A stretch of 59,367 nt of DNA from Candidatus Poribacteria bacterium. GTDB lineage: Bacteria > Poribacteria > WGA-4E > WGA-3G. The notes below the pieces were generated by a model. That model was not told the origin of the DNA. It saw only the letters and a list, made by a program, of their open reading frames with translations, and ran no database searches. Below, one piece after another: positions 49,622 to 58,902 of the stretch (its first letter is position 1; each line of letters opens with the position of its first letter). The DNA lies in NCBI GenBank assembly GCA_022822085.1, contig JAJECK010000141.1, positions 1 to 59,367 on the forward strand, given 5' to 3'. The translations under genes were made by a program, and so were the position numbers.

Positions 49622-52177
49622 CTAAACGACGATATTAATCAACCCACGATTTGGGACGACAATCACTTTACGAATCTGCTTGCCATCGATAAACCGTTGA
49701 ACTTTTTCATCTGCAAGCGCAGCCGATTCAATTTCATCTTCAGTGGAATCGGCAGGAAGTTGCAGGCGGTTCCGAAGTTTTCCGTTTATCTGAACAACAA
49801 TTGTTACCATTGCAGCTTCCAGAACTTTTTCATCATATTGAGGCCACGTGTTATGTAAGATAAATCCAGATTCACCAAGTCGGGACCACAACTCTTGTGC
49901 AATGTGAGGCGCATAAGGAGATAAAAGATGTAGGAATATCTTTACTGTCTCTATCGGTAATGAATCTACTTGAGTTGCTGTATTGACGAATATCATCATC
50001 TGACTAATCGCTGTGTTCATCTTATCAATAGACTCTGTGTCTTCAGTAACCTGTTTGATTGTCTGATGAAGGTCGCGCCAAAGTTCTGATTCAGTTATGC
50101 CTTCAGCATCTGTCAGTTTCTTATTCAGTTCATTGTTATCACTGTCCACAACAAGCCGCCAGACGCGTTGGAGGAATCTATAGCATCCATCTACACCTGC
50201 ATCTTGCCACGGTGTACTTTGTGTAACTGGACCGATGAATAAAAGATAAAGCCGAAGCGTATCAGCACCAAATTTATCAATAACATCATTGGTATTGATA
50301 ACATTAAAACGTGATTTAGACATCTTTTCCATCTGGACGTTGAGTGGTTTTCCAGATGTCTTTGCTGTTACATTTTCTGTATCTCGCTTAATTTCGTGTG
50401 GATAATAGTATTTTCCTGCTTTATCTTGGAAAGATTCAGCCAGGATAGTTCCTTGATTGAGGAGTCGTTGAAAAGGTTCTTTCGTAGAAACTAATCCAGA
50501 ATCGTAAAGTACTTTATGCCAAAAGCGTGCATAAAGAAGATGCAGCACTGCGTGTTCGGCCCCACCCATATATTGGTCAACTGGCATCCAATAACGTTCA
50601 AGTTCCTGATCATAAGGGGCATTCGTATTGTGTGCATCCAGAAATCTCAGATAATACCAACAGGAACCAGCCCATTGAGGCATAATATTCGTTTCACGAG
50701 TTGCTATTCGCCCATCAGGGAGCGTAACTTTTAACCAACTTTCATCAGCCCGAGCAAGCGGGGGTTTACCGTCCTCTGTCGGTTTGTAGGCATCAATGGG
50801 GGGAAGTTCTATCGGAAGCTGATCATCTGGCAGTTGAACGATAGTGCCATCATCAAGATGTGCAAGCGGGAAAGGTTCTCCCCAATAACGTTGGCGGGAG
50901 AAAAGCCAATCACGAAGACGATACTGTACTTGACGAGTTCCTCTTTTCTCACTTTCAAGCCATGAGATCATCCTTTCTTTTGCATCATCAACTCTCAAAC
51001 CGTTGAGAAAATCTGAGTTAACACAGACACCGTCTCCTTCGTGAGCCTCCTCATTTATCGGTTTTTCTCCACCACTGATTACTTCAACGATTGGTATATC
51101 AAAAGTTGAAGCGAATTCATGGTCTCGTTCATCATGACCTGGCACAGCCATGATAGCCCCTGTTCCATAAGTCATAAGGACATAATCCGCAATCCAGATT
51201 GGAACAGGCTGGTTGTTACACGGATTGATAGCATACGCACCTGTGAAAACACCTGTCTTTTCAGTAGCAAGGTCTGTACGTTGTAGATCAGATTTATGAC
51301 TTGCTTCCGTCACATATTTATATACATCAGAGACCGATTCCGGCTTTGTTATCTGAGCGACAAGTGGGTGTTCTGGTGCGAGTACACAATAGGTTGCTCC
51401 AAAGAGTGTATCTGGTCGTGTTGTAAAAACGGTGAAGTTCATATCACTATCTTTTATGTCAAATATGATATCTGCCCCTTCCGACTTTCCGATCCAGTGC
51501 CTCTGCATCTCTTTCAAACCTTCAGGCCATTCCAAAAGTTCCAAGTCATCTAATAACCGTTCTGCATAAGCAGTAATTTTGAGCATCCACTGATTCATCA
51601 AACGCCGTTCAACAGGGTCACCTGTCTCAACATATTTACCGTCTTTGACCTCTTCATTTGATAGAACAGTGCCTAATGCCGGACACCAGTTCACTGGAAC
51701 TTCAGCGAGATATGCCAAGTCTTTCTCATATAAACGGAGAAAAATCCATTGTGTCCATCTGTAATATTCTGGGAGGGAAGTGTCAATCTTTCGTGACCAG
51801 TCGTAAGAGAGACCGATTCGTTGAATCTGTTGTTGAAATGTCTCTGTATTTCGTTTTGTTATATGAGCTGGATGTTCATTCTCACGAACAGCAGTTCTTT
51901 CGGTAGGCAGTCCAAATGCATCCCACCCCATTGGATGCATTACATTGTATCCTTGCATTCTTTTATAATTTGCGAGGACATCGGTGGGAACGTAGTTTTT
52001 AGCGTGTCCTATGTGTAGACCTGCTCCTGAAGTATAGGGAAACATTCCAAGTACATAAAATTTAGGTTTATTTTTTAAAGTCTCAATATCGTTTGGGATT
52101 TTGAATGCTTCCTCTTCATGCCACTTTGCTTGCCAATACGGTTCTATCTCTCCAGGGGCATAACTGTAGTTCTCCAT
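49622..52177 (-). CDS. leuS: Leucyl-tRNA synthetase
   Basis: 851 residues, a class I synthetase. The HIGH motif is in YTSGAGLHIGHAKNYVPTDV, the KMSKS motif in QMEKMSKSRFNVIN, and the CP1 editing site in FTTRPDTLFGATYCVLAPEH. The sequence MHPMGWDAFGLPTE is typical of bacterial LeuRS, and the zinc-ribbon region and C-terminal leucine-specific and anticodon domains are of normal length. It attaches leucine to tRNA-Leu. It is the first gene of a unit with the PD40 propeller gene. Confidence 0.97.
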   Translation of the reverse strand: MENYSYAPGEIEPYWQAKWHEEEAFKIPNDIETLKNKPKFYVLGMFPYTSGAGLHIGHAKNYVPTDVLANYKRMQGYNVMHPMGWDAFGLPTERTAVRENEHPAHITKRNTETFQQQIQRIGLSYDWSRKIDTSLPEYYRWTQWIFLRLYEKDLAYLAEVPVNWCPALGTVLSNEEVKDGKYVETGDPVERRLMNQWMLKITAYAERLLDDLELLEWPEGLKEMQRHWIGKSEGADIIFDIKDSDMNFTVFTTRPDTLFGATYCVLAPEHPLVAQITKPESVSDVYKYVTEASHKSDLQRTDLATEKTGVFTGAYAINPCNNQPVPIWIADYVLMTYGTGAIMAVPGHDERDHEFASTFDIPIVEVISGGEKPINEEAHEGDGVCVNSDFLNGLRVDDAKERMISWLESEKRGTRQVQYRLRDWLFSRQRYWGEPFPLAHLDDGTIVQLPDDQLPIELPPIDAYKPTEDGKPPLARADESWLKVTLPDGRIATRETNIMPQWAGSCWYYLRFLDAHNTNAPYDQELERYWMPVDQYMGGAEHAVLHLLYARFWHKVLYDSGLVSTKEPFQRLLNQGTILAESFQDKAGKYYYPHEIKRDTENVTAKTSGKPLNVQMEKMSKSRFNVINTNDVIDKFGADTLRLYLLFIGPVTQSTPWQDAGVDGCYRFLQRVWRLVVDSDNNELNKKLTDAEGITESELWRDLHQTIKQVTEDTESIDKMNTAISQMMIFVNTATQVDSLPIETVKIFLHLLSPYAPHIAQELWSRLGESGFILHNTWPQYDEKVLEAAMVTIVVQINGKLRNRLQLPADSTEDEIESAALADEKVQRFIDGKQIRKVIVVPNRGLINIVV

Positions 52178-52515
52178 AATGTGTAACTCTCCTAACTATT
52201 ATCCTCTCGGTCCATGAATGATGTCTACTTGTCTAAATGACTTGAATTATTAATTGTATTATTTGAAATCTATGTTATACTTAATTCGTTGTAGAATTTT
52301 AACACAAAATGGTATACTGTGTCAAAATAAATACATCCTTTTATCTTTCTATACATAGTTTCAATATGGGAATTGCTTTAAGGGATAGCATCCTGTCAAC
52401 AAAACTTACTAAATTCTCAATAGAAATGCAACATTTAAAGATTATCCTTAAAATAATGAGTTATAGTGTAGGTAAAAATTATTTTAGGTAAATTCAGAAC
52501 TGGAGTAGGTCACCT
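52178..52515. other. Non-coding gap between leuS and the PhoX-like gene
   Basis: No gene, tRNA or palindrome is evident. TTGTAT (52254-52259), 16-nt spacer, TATACT (52276-52281) could be a promoter for the + strand, which would leave a 230-nt leader. GGAGTAGG just before GTG 52516 is the ribosome binding site of the next gene. Confidence 0.4.
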
Positions 52516-53961
52516 GTGAAATTTAACATATCTCGCCGTCAGTTTCTCAGTTATGGTGCAGTAGCTGCTGCTTCTGCGGCTGTAGGATTCGGCTTTTCTG
52601 GTGTGAGTAAAAAACTAAAAAATCATATCCCCGGTTTAAAACCCGATCCCCCATATAGATTTAAACCGACGCGAAATCAACTCATAGATTTACCAGAGGG
52701 ATTCGTCACTCATGCATTTTCTCGAACAGGAGAGAAAATGGACGATGGATTATGGGTACCGGGCAAGCATGATGGAATGGCAGCATTTCCTGGACCTAAC
52801 GGTAAAACCATACTCATTCGTAATCACGAGTTGACCCCAACTGATAAGATTGTTGGACCATTTGGATGGAATAACGAAAAAATCAATCTTGTTGACACAG
52901 ATAAATTCTACGATTCAGGCCATAAGGTGGCTCCTTCGCTTGGTGCAACCACAACGTTGATCTATGATACTCAGACAATGACGCTTGAAAGTCATTTTCT
53001 GAGTCTGGTAGGTACTATCCGAAATTGTGCTGGTGGAATAACACCTTGGAATACTTGGGTAACTTGTGAAGAAACAGTACAAAAAGCTCAATTTACCTAT
53101 GAACAAGATCACGGATACAATTTTGAGGTACCCGTCACAACTTCACCAGGTTTAGTGGATGCAGTTCCCTTAAAAGCGATGGGTCGTTTTAATCACGAAG
53201 CGATCGCTGTTGATAACCGCACAGGTATTGTCTATCAAACTGAAGATAGAGATGATAGTTTATTTTATCGATTCTTACCAGATGAACCGGGACAACTTGT
53301 TAAAGGTGGACGGTTACAAGCACTGATAATCAGAGACAAGGGGGCTGCGGATACCCGTAATTGGAAAACGCCGGTTCATAAGATCGCACCGTGGTTATAT
53401 GAACCGATCCTTATCTCACAGAAGTTGGCAGTTGCTTGGGTGGATATTGAGAACGTGGAAGCCCCTGAAGACGATCTCAGAAAACAGGGTGTAGAGGGTA
53501 AAAATACTGCGATGTTTGCCCGCGGGGAAGGTATATGGTTCTGCGGAAAATCCTTTTATATTGCATGTACAAATGGTGGCATTGAGAAGAAGGGACAAAT
53601 CTGGCGATACACCCCAAGCCCCTACGAAGGCACGAGTCGCGAAGAAAAAGAACCAGGCACTATTGAACTCTTCATTGAACCGAATGATAGCACACTTATG
53701 GAAAACGCTGATAACCTCACGGTAGCACCATGGGGCGATCTGATCATCTGCGAAGATGGACCACAAGACCAATACATAGTTGGTGTAACACCTGAAGGTA
53801 ACACCTACCAATTTGCCAGAAATGCATCCAACACCTCAGAATTTGCCGGTTCAACTTTCTCCCCAGATGGAACAACACTCTTTGTCAATATCCAAAATCC
53901 GGGCGTAACTATTGCCATTACCGGGCCTTGGGGTGAAATTCGTCAGCGCAAATTGGCATAA
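52516..53961 (+). CDS. Tat-exported PhoX-family (DUF839) protein
   Basis: 481 residues from GTG 52516, which has GGAGTAGG upstream. The Tat signal is ISRRQFLSYGAVAAASAAVG. The body shows the PhoX/DUF839 pattern: DGMAAFPGPNGKTILIRNHE, GGITPWNTWVTCEET, GRFNHEAIAVDNRTGIVYQT, EDRDDSLFYRFLP, NLTVAPWGDLIICEDG and EFAGSTFSPDGTTLFVNIQN. Characterised PhoX enzymes are periplasmic alkaline phosphatases that use Ca and Fe, but many DUF839 members are untested. The protein folds as a propeller and is exported folded. Confidence 0.85.
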   Translation: MKFNISRRQFLSYGAVAAASAAVGFGFSGVSKKLKNHIPGLKPDPPYRFKPTRNQLIDLPEGFVTHAFSRTGEKMDDGLWVPGKHDGMAAFPGPNGKTILIRNHELTPTDKIVGPFGWNNEKINLVDTDKFYDSGHKVAPSLGATTTLIYDTQTMTLESHFLSLVGTIRNCAGGITPWNTWVTCEETVQKAQFTYEQDHGYNFEVPVTTSPGLVDAVPLKAMGRFNHEAIAVDNRTGIVYQTEDRDDSLFYRFLPDEPGQLVKGGRLQALIIRDKGAADTRNWKTPVHKIAPWLYEPILISQKLAVAWVDIENVEAPEDDLRKQGVEGKNTAMFARGEGIWFCGKSFYIACTNGGIEKKGQIWRYTPSPYEGTSREEKEPGTIELFIEPNDSTLMENADNLTVAPWGDLIICEDGPQDQYIVGVTPEGNTYQFARNASNTSEFAGSTFSPDGTTLFVNIQNPGVTIAITGPWGEIRQRKLA

Positions 53962-53993
53962 AATCTCCTCCCTCATACATATTTCCGTACTTA

Positions 53994-54353
53994 TCATCGT
54001 CCATCAGAATTAATATACAGCGTATCCCATAAATATTTTAATGACATGCGTCCACACGCAAGCAGTACAAAACCTAAATAATTTTCAGCATAATATTCCC
54101 AACGAACGACTAGACGCCGAAAATCCTCCAACCAACTGAAAAATCTTTCTACTTTGAAACGACGCTTATACCGGCGCAAACGCCGACCATCCTGTGTCGC
54201 CTGTTTTTTGCGATTCTTTTTATGAGGGGCTACTATTTCAGGACCACGGCCCCTCAAAGACGCATCTAAAGGATCAGAGTCATAGGCTTTGTCCCCAATC
54301 AACACTGCAGGGTCTTCGGATGTCCAACAGGCATCCAATGCCGGTTCAACCAA
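53994..54353 (-). pseudogene. IS5-family transposase, C-terminal fragment
   Basis: 119 residues matching only the C-terminal half of an IS5-type DDE transposase: VLIGDKAYDSDPLDASLRGR holds the second catalytic Asp and RRYKRRFKVERFFSWLEDF the final Glu; YYAENYLGFVLLACGRM follows. The first catalytic Asp and the N-terminal half are missing. Upstream the sequence changes into an IS1634 fragment on the other strand, so the element is broken there. The reading frame runs out through the inverted-repeat end (54018-54034), and the last residues are outside the element. It cannot transpose by itself. Confidence 0.82.
54018..54034. repeat. Terminal inverted repeat of the IS5-type element
   Basis: CAGCGTATCCCATAAAT, preceded by TA (54016-54017). 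It is the surviving end of the broken IS element and nearly matches the ends of the MITE at 45285-45612. The opposite end is missing. Confidence 0.6.
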
Positions 54354-54356
54354 CAG

Positions 54357-54742
54357 AATGTGTCTATAGAACGCGGTTTTCGGTTTTTGAAAGACCCATT
54401 GTTCTTGGCAAATAGTCTATACTTAGAAAAACCCCAACGGATTATGGCACTACTGATGGTGATGGCATTTTCGCTACTTGTTTATGCTCTTGCCGAACGA
54501 TGGGTTCGGCAGGAACTAAAAAACAGGATCAATACCTAATCAAAGCGGGAAACCGACACAAACCCCAACACTCCGTCGCATTTTTCAAATGTTTGAAGGC
54601 ATTCATATATTATTAATAAATATTATTAATAAGGCAAAATGATCAAGGACAACGCACTATTGTCCATCTAAATGAGGGACATTCTAAAATTACTAACATA
54701 TTAGGGAAAGAAGCCAAAAATGTATATTTTACAGATCCATAA
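54357..54742 (+). pseudogene. IS1634-family transposase, C-terminal remnant with frameshifts
   Basis: Frame 1 (from about 54357) reads RGFRFLKDPLFLANSLYLEK then RIMALLMVMAFSLLVYALAE, the C-terminal part of IS1634-type transposases. After a frameshift near 54530 it continues SGKPTQTPTLRRIFQMFEGI, and after another near 54635 it reads IVHLNEGHSKITNILGKEAK to a stop at 54740. At least two frameshifts and the missing N-terminus make it a dead remnant. The left end abuts the IS5-type fragment, so one element probably inserted into or recombined with the other. Confidence 0.8.
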
Positions 54743-54801
54743 CTGCGGAGTGTAGAATAAACATATACAACATATTATTTTATATTTAATATAATATTTT
54801 A

Positions 54802-54830
54802 TTGACTTAATATGAATTATTATGTATACT
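54802..54830 (+). promoter_or_regulatory. Promoter-like sequence with a long leader before the LamG gene
   Basis: TTGACT (54802-54807), 17-nt spacer, TATACT (54825-54830), a strong match. It lies 318 bp upstream of the LamG start codon. The leader from about 54837 contains a CCCATATTC/GAATATTGGG inverted repeat and other short hairpins. There is no ORF in the 54743-55148 gap. Confidence 0.5.
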
Positions 54831-55148
54831 TACCCATATTCTGCAGCGCATGAATATTGGGTTTATGGCACTTTTGATGCCCAAATTACCCTATTTTTTG
54901 ACTTAGATTGAATTAATTCCAGGGTTCAATCAGATCACAATAAATTAAGGAATTCAATATGGACAAGGGGCCATAGTTTCTCAATAATGTCAAAATACGA
55001 AAAAGGAACTGCGGAATATAGGATCGTAGAATTAAAAAAAATATACACTATTTCATTAGCGTAGTTAGAAAACCTAATCTACCGTGGGATGAAAGTGTCT
55101 ATTGATTATTAAATTTGCCAAATAAAATATATGAATAAGGAGTTTAAA

Positions 55149-55919
55149 ATGAAATCAAGAATAATATTGAGTGCATTAATCCTATTATGTGTTGGATTAA
55201 TAACTCAACCCCTGTTTTCTGTAAATATAGAAGACGATTTAGTAGCATATTGGTCATTCAATGAAATGAAGGGTGACACCGCAAGCGATTCAACCGATAA
55301 TGGTCACGATGGTATGTTAATTGGTGATCCGCAATGGGTTGATGGATATTATGGTGGAGGACTTGAATTCGATCAGGCTGGAGATGAGGTGAATATTCCT
55401 TTCCATAAAGACCTTAATCAAGAAACCTTTACCATTTGTGCTTGGGCAAACGTTGAACCTGGGAGTGGAGGACATCGTGCTGTTATTTCTTCTCGTCATG
55501 AACCCCCTACGGGTGGATATATCATTTACGCAGAACCCGGAAATACATGGCAGTTTTGGACAGGTAATGGAGCACCAGCATGGATCTCCGTTCAGGGCCC
55601 AAACGTGAACCTCGGTGATTGGGATCATGTTGCTGGTGTCTATGCAGATGGCAAACAAAAGTTTTATGTAAACGGAGAACTTGTAGGAGAAAAGGACTCT
55701 AACCCTAATTTTAATGATCAACAAGAGTTCCTCATAGGGGCAGGCGCGAATGAACGTGCAGCACATGAATACCTCTTTAAGGGTATAATTGACGAAGTGC
55801 GGTTGTATAATCGTGTACTTGATGAAGATGAAGTCGCTGCGGTCATGGAAAGTGAATCGCTATCAGTTGAGGCATCTGGGAAAATTGCTGTTACTTGGGG
55901 AGAATTAAAAGCAAAATAA
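55149..55919 (+). CDS. Secreted LamG-domain (concanavalin A-like) protein
   Basis: 256 residues from ATG 55149, which has AAGGAG 5 nt upstream; a leftward ATG at 55131 is less well placed. The signal peptide is IILSALILLCVGLITQPLFS. The mature protein is one LamG/concanavalin-like jelly roll: LVAYWSFNEMKGDTASDSTD, GLEFDQAGDEVNIPFHKDLN, WDHVAGVYADGKQKFYVNGE and FKGIIDEVRLYNRVLDEDEV. Such domains bind glycans or surfaces. The C-terminal tail (SGKIAVTWGELKAK) is conserved in the truncated duplicate downstream. Confidence 0.85.
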   Translation: MKSRIILSALILLCVGLITQPLFSVNIEDDLVAYWSFNEMKGDTASDSTDNGHDGMLIGDPQWVDGYYGGGLEFDQAGDEVNIPFHKDLNQETFTICAWANVEPGSGGHRAVISSRHEPPTGGYIIYAEPGNTWQFWTGNGAPAWISVQGPNVNLGDWDHVAGVYADGKQKFYVNGELVGEKDSNPNFNDQQEFLIGAGANERAAHEYLFKGIIDEVRLYNRVLDEDEVAAVMESESLSVEASGKIAVTWGELKAK

Positions 55920-55948
55920 CATATCTGAGAAGATATATTAAATAGTGA

Positions 55949-56413
55949 GTTGTTAGGTGTGGTACTGGCCATCGTGCAGTTGTTTCCTCACGTGACGACT
56001 TTCCACAACGAGGTTATATCTTCTATGCCACGCCGAACAATATCTGGCAGTTCTGGACAGGTGGCGGTGGATGGAAGACCGTTCAAGGACCAGCAGTAAA
56101 TCTTGATAACTGGGAACATCTTGCTGGTGTCTATTCTGATGGCTCACAGAAGTTTTATGTGAATGGCGAACTCGTAGGTGAAAGGGACGACGCTGCGATC
56201 AGTATTAATACAGCTCAGGAATTTCTCATCGGTGCAGGTGCAAATGAGACCGCAAATCACAATTACCGATTCAAAGGAATAATTGATGAAGTGTGTCTGT
56301 TTGATCGAACACTTGATGTAAGTGAAATCGGTGCATTAATGGAAAGTAATCCAACTGCTGTAGAAGCATCAGGTAAAATTGCAGTCACATGGGGACAATT
56401 GAAAACAAAGTAA
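55949..56413 (+). pseudogene. Truncated tandem duplicate of the LamG gene
   Basis: The frame from 55949 reads GTGHRAVVSSRDDFPQRGYI and continues through VNLDNWEHLAGVYSDGSQKF to the end ASGKIAVTWGQLKTK, colinear with residues from about 105 to the C-terminus of the preceding gene. The first half and the signal peptide are absent, and no start codon with a site precedes the homologous part (an internal ATG at 56159 would give an 84-residue fragment). It probably arose by duplication followed by deletion. A strong terminator follows. Confidence 0.75.
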
Positions 56414-56454
56414 TTGTGTTTTAGTTCATAACAATAGAATTGTTCGTTTATATC

Positions 56455-56493
56455 TGCCTACTATGAGAGAATATCTTTTATAGTAGGCATTTT
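56455..56493 (+). terminator. Intrinsic terminator after the LamG genes
   Basis: TGCCTACTAT (56455-56464) and ATAGTAGGCA (56480-56489) form a perfect 10-bp stem followed by TTTT (56490-56493). It separates the LamG genes from the VOC array. Confidence 0.78.
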
Positions 56494-56718
56494 ACTGTAC
56501 AGCAATTGATGTCTTTCAATGTATGGAATCTTTTTTTCTAAACCAGATATAAAAAGTGTGCAACGCTCAACCAATTGTATCGTTATATATTTCGTTGGAA
56601 ACAGATTTAACCCTCACGGATTTTTTCTGCATACACAATATACCTTAGCCTATCCCGTAGGCATTTTTTCATACATTCTAAAGTTGACTTTTATAATTTG
56701 ATTAAGGAGTAAATATAG

Positions 56719-57093
56719 ATGGGAAACCCTGTCACGTACTTTGAAATTGCAGGTAAAGACAGTGAAAAACTAAACGAATTTTACTGTTCTGTATTCGAAT
56801 GGAAAACACAAGTAAACCCTGAAGGTGGAAATTATTTTATTGACACAGATTCTGACCAAGGCATTCCTGGGCACATTTTACCTGTAACTGAGGATATGGG
56901 TATGGATAACGGAATATCCTTTTATATTGAGGTGGATGATCTGCAGGCGTATCTTTCTAAAGCAGAAAGCCTTGGAGGAAAGACAATCGTTCCGCCACAA
57001 GTGATTGGTGAAAATATGGGTTCATTTGCAATGTTTCTGGATCCAGGCGGAAATTGCATAGGTCTATATCGACATCCAGACTCACGTCAGTAA
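56719..57093 (+). CDS. VOC-fold protein, array member 1
   Basis: 124 residues, one vicinal-oxygen-chelate (glyoxalase/bleomycin resistance) domain made of two beta-alpha-beta-beta-beta modules. MGNPVTYFEIAG begins the first module and GIPGHILPVTEDM closes it; GISFYIEVDDLQAYLSKAES and FAMFLDPGGNCIGLY form the second. AAGGAG lies before the ATG. It is the first of six tandem paralogues. Free VOC proteins of this length dimerise; the substrate is unknown, and the metal-binding set cannot be assigned by eye. Confidence 0.82.
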   Translation: MGNPVTYFEIAGKDSEKLNEFYCSVFEWKTQVNPEGGNYFIDTDSDQGIPGHILPVTEDMGMDNGISFYIEVDDLQAYLSKAESLGGKTIVPPQVIGENMGSFAMFLDPGGNCIGLYRHPDSRQ

Positions 57094-57117
57094 ATAATAT
57101 GTAATGGAGAAAAACAG

Positions 57118-57474
57118 ATGGCAAATCCTGTAACGTTATTTGAAATAGCAGGCAGAAAAGAAGATTCAATTTGCGACTTTTATAGTTCGTTGTTCGATTG
57201 GGATATCAACCAAGATGATGACTGTGGGAATTATATAAATACGGGTTCGGCTGAAGGAATTCAAGGGCATATAGTGCAAACAACTGAGGAAATGCCTATT
57301 ACAAACCATGTCACTTTTTATATTCAGGTAGAAGATATACATGCGTCCGCTAAGAAGGTAGAAAGCCATGGAGGTAAGGTTGTTATGGGACCCATGCCTG
57401 TTCCAGAAGGAGAGGGACATTTCGCTATGTTCCTTGATCCAGGTGGAAACTGTCTCGGTCTATTTCAGTCATAA
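57118..57474 (+). CDS. VOC-fold protein, array member 2
   Basis: 118 residues, paralogue of member 1, 24 bp downstream of it, so co-transcribed. It shares ANPVTLFEIAGRKED, FYSSLFDWDIN, GIQGHIVQTTEEMPITNHV and FAMFLDPGGNCLGLF. It is slightly shorter in the first module. No separate promoter is seen. Confidence 0.82.
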   Translation: MANPVTLFEIAGRKEDSICDFYSSLFDWDINQDDDCGNYINTGSAEGIQGHIVQTTEEMPITNHVTFYIQVEDIHASAKKVESHGGKVVMGPMPVPEGEGHFAMFLDPGGNCLGLFQS

Positions 57475-57568
57475 GTTTTAGCGAAAAGTTGCATCTATTA
57501 TTCTCATTCCAAATAGGTGCAACACACAGTTATGGGATACTTTCGATATTTAATTGATGGAGAATATT

Positions 57569-57931
57569 ATGGACAACCCTGTGGTACATTTTGAAATAGC
57601 AGGTAGTGACGTATCAAAATTAATCGAATTTTACAAATCAGTTTTTGATTGGAAAATATTCCCACTAAACGATGAGTTGTACATTACAGATCCAGGATCA
57701 GATCAAGGGATAGAAGGACATCTATTTGAAACAACCGAAGATATGAATTTCACAAACCTTGTCATCATATATGTGATGGTTGATGAAATAGTGGAATGTT
57801 TGGAAAAGGCAGAGAAACTTGGTGGAAAAATCCTCGTTCAACCACAAGAAATACCGGGGAATGCAAGTCACTATGCACTGTTCCGTGATCCGAGTGGAAA
57901 CTCAATTGGCCTTTTACAACGAAGGAAATAA
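57569..57931 (+). CDS. VOC-fold protein, array member 3
   Basis: 120 residues from ATG 57569, with TGGAGAATATT ahead; the frame is open from 57554, but that ATG has no site. It shares NPVVHFEIAGSDVSKLIEFY, GIEGHLFETTEDMNFTN and YALFRDPSGNSIGLLQ. It keeps the fold but has FRDPSGN where the others have FLDPGGN. Confidence 0.82.
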   Translation: MDNPVVHFEIAGSDVSKLIEFYKSVFDWKIFPLNDELYITDPGSDQGIEGHLFETTEDMNFTNLVIIYVMVDEIVECLEKAEKLGGKILVQPQEIPGNASHYALFRDPSGNSIGLLQRRK

Positions 57932-57975
57932 TTGTGTCGACAATTTCTACCAATAAGGTTTAGGAGTGAATATAA

Positions 57976-58356
57976 ATGGGCAATCCTGTCGTGAATTTTG
58001 AAATTGCAGGTTATGAAGGGAAAATGTTAGCCGAATTTTATGGCACGGTGTTTGGCTGGAAAATGAACGAATATGAGGAAGGATATTATGGGATTGAAAT
58101 TGGAGATGATACATCCAAAGAAATTGAAGGACATATTTATCCTCCTAATGAAGAAATGAAATTAGTTGACAACGTGCCTTTTAGTAATAATGTTACCATC
58201 TATGTATCAGTAGACGATATAAATGCTACAATGAATAAACTTGAAAACATAGGTGGTAAGATACTTATGCATCCTACAGTTGTATCAGACAAAGGTGAAC
58301 AAATTGGGATGTTCATTGATACGAGTGGCAATCGAATTGGACTATACCAGAAATAG
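57976..58356 (+). CDS. VOC-fold protein, array member 4
   Basis: 126 residues, the most divergent member. GNPVVNFEIAGYEGKMLAEF, EIEGHIYPPNEEM, VTIYVSVDDINATMNKLENI and IGMFIDTSGNRIGLYQK show the same fold. It has an insert of a few residues (KLVDNVPFSN) between the modules. TAGGAGTGAAT provides the ribosome binding site. Confidence 0.82.
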   Translation: MGNPVVNFEIAGYEGKMLAEFYGTVFGWKMNEYEEGYYGIEIGDDTSKEIEGHIYPPNEEMKLVDNVPFSNNVTIYVSVDDINATMNKLENIGGKILMHPTVVSDKGEQIGMFIDTSGNRIGLYQK

Positions 58357-58395
58357 TAGAAAACCATAAAAATGAATAATAAAGGAGTAATTACA

Positions 58396-58785
58396 ATGGG
58401 TAATCCAGTCCTGTTTTTTGAAATTGCTGGAACGGATGGTGAATTGTTGCGCGACTTTTATCGTGACCTATTTGATTGGACCATATTACCGTTTGGGTGG
58501 GAGACACCGCATTTTCCAAATGATATTTTAGCAATAGATCCGACCTCACCTCCACTCGAGGACAAAGGCATTAAGGGACATATTTATCCACTTTCTGATG
58601 AAATGGAGTTTAACAATCGTGTCTCTATATTCATACAGGTTGATGATCTACAAACTTTCCTTGAAAAAATAGAAAATAACGGTGGGAAAATTCTTGTCAC
58701 CCCGCAAGTGCTTCCAGATGGTATGGGCTCAATTGCGATGTTCCTTGATCCGAGTGGGAATGTTGTCGGTTTGCATCAAAATTAG
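58396..58785 (+). CDS. VOC-fold protein, array member 5
   Basis: 129 residues from ATG 58396, directly preceded by AAAGGAGTAATTACA. The open frame begins 8 codons earlier (MNNKGVIT), but that stretch contains the ribosome binding site itself. GNPVLFFEIAGTDGELLRDF, GIKGHIYPLSDEMEFNNRVS and IAMFLDPSGNVVGLHQN identify it. It has a longer loop (PFGWETPHFPNDILAIDP) in module 1. A 66-bp repeat follows it. Confidence 0.82.
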   Translation: MGNPVLFFEIAGTDGELLRDFYRDLFDWTILPFGWETPHFPNDILAIDPTSPPLEDKGIKGHIYPLSDEMEFNNRVSIFIQVDDLQTFLEKIENNGGKILVTPQVLPDGMGSIAMFLDPSGNVVGLHQN

Positions 58786-58793
58786 ATGATTAT

Positions 58794-58859
58794 TATAGTA
58801 AAAACCATAATTACCTGCACATTGGCGAGGTTAGGAAACCTCGCCAGCGTGAGTGTGGG
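58794..58859. repeat. 66-bp repeat, copy 1
   Basis: Identical over 66 bp to 59285-59350. It contains the hairpin GGCGAGG-TTAGGAAA-CCTCGCC and lies after VOC member 5. Confidence 0.9.
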
Positions 58860-58902
58860 TATAATATATTAATAAAAAATGAATAACAAAGGAGTAATTA
58901 CA

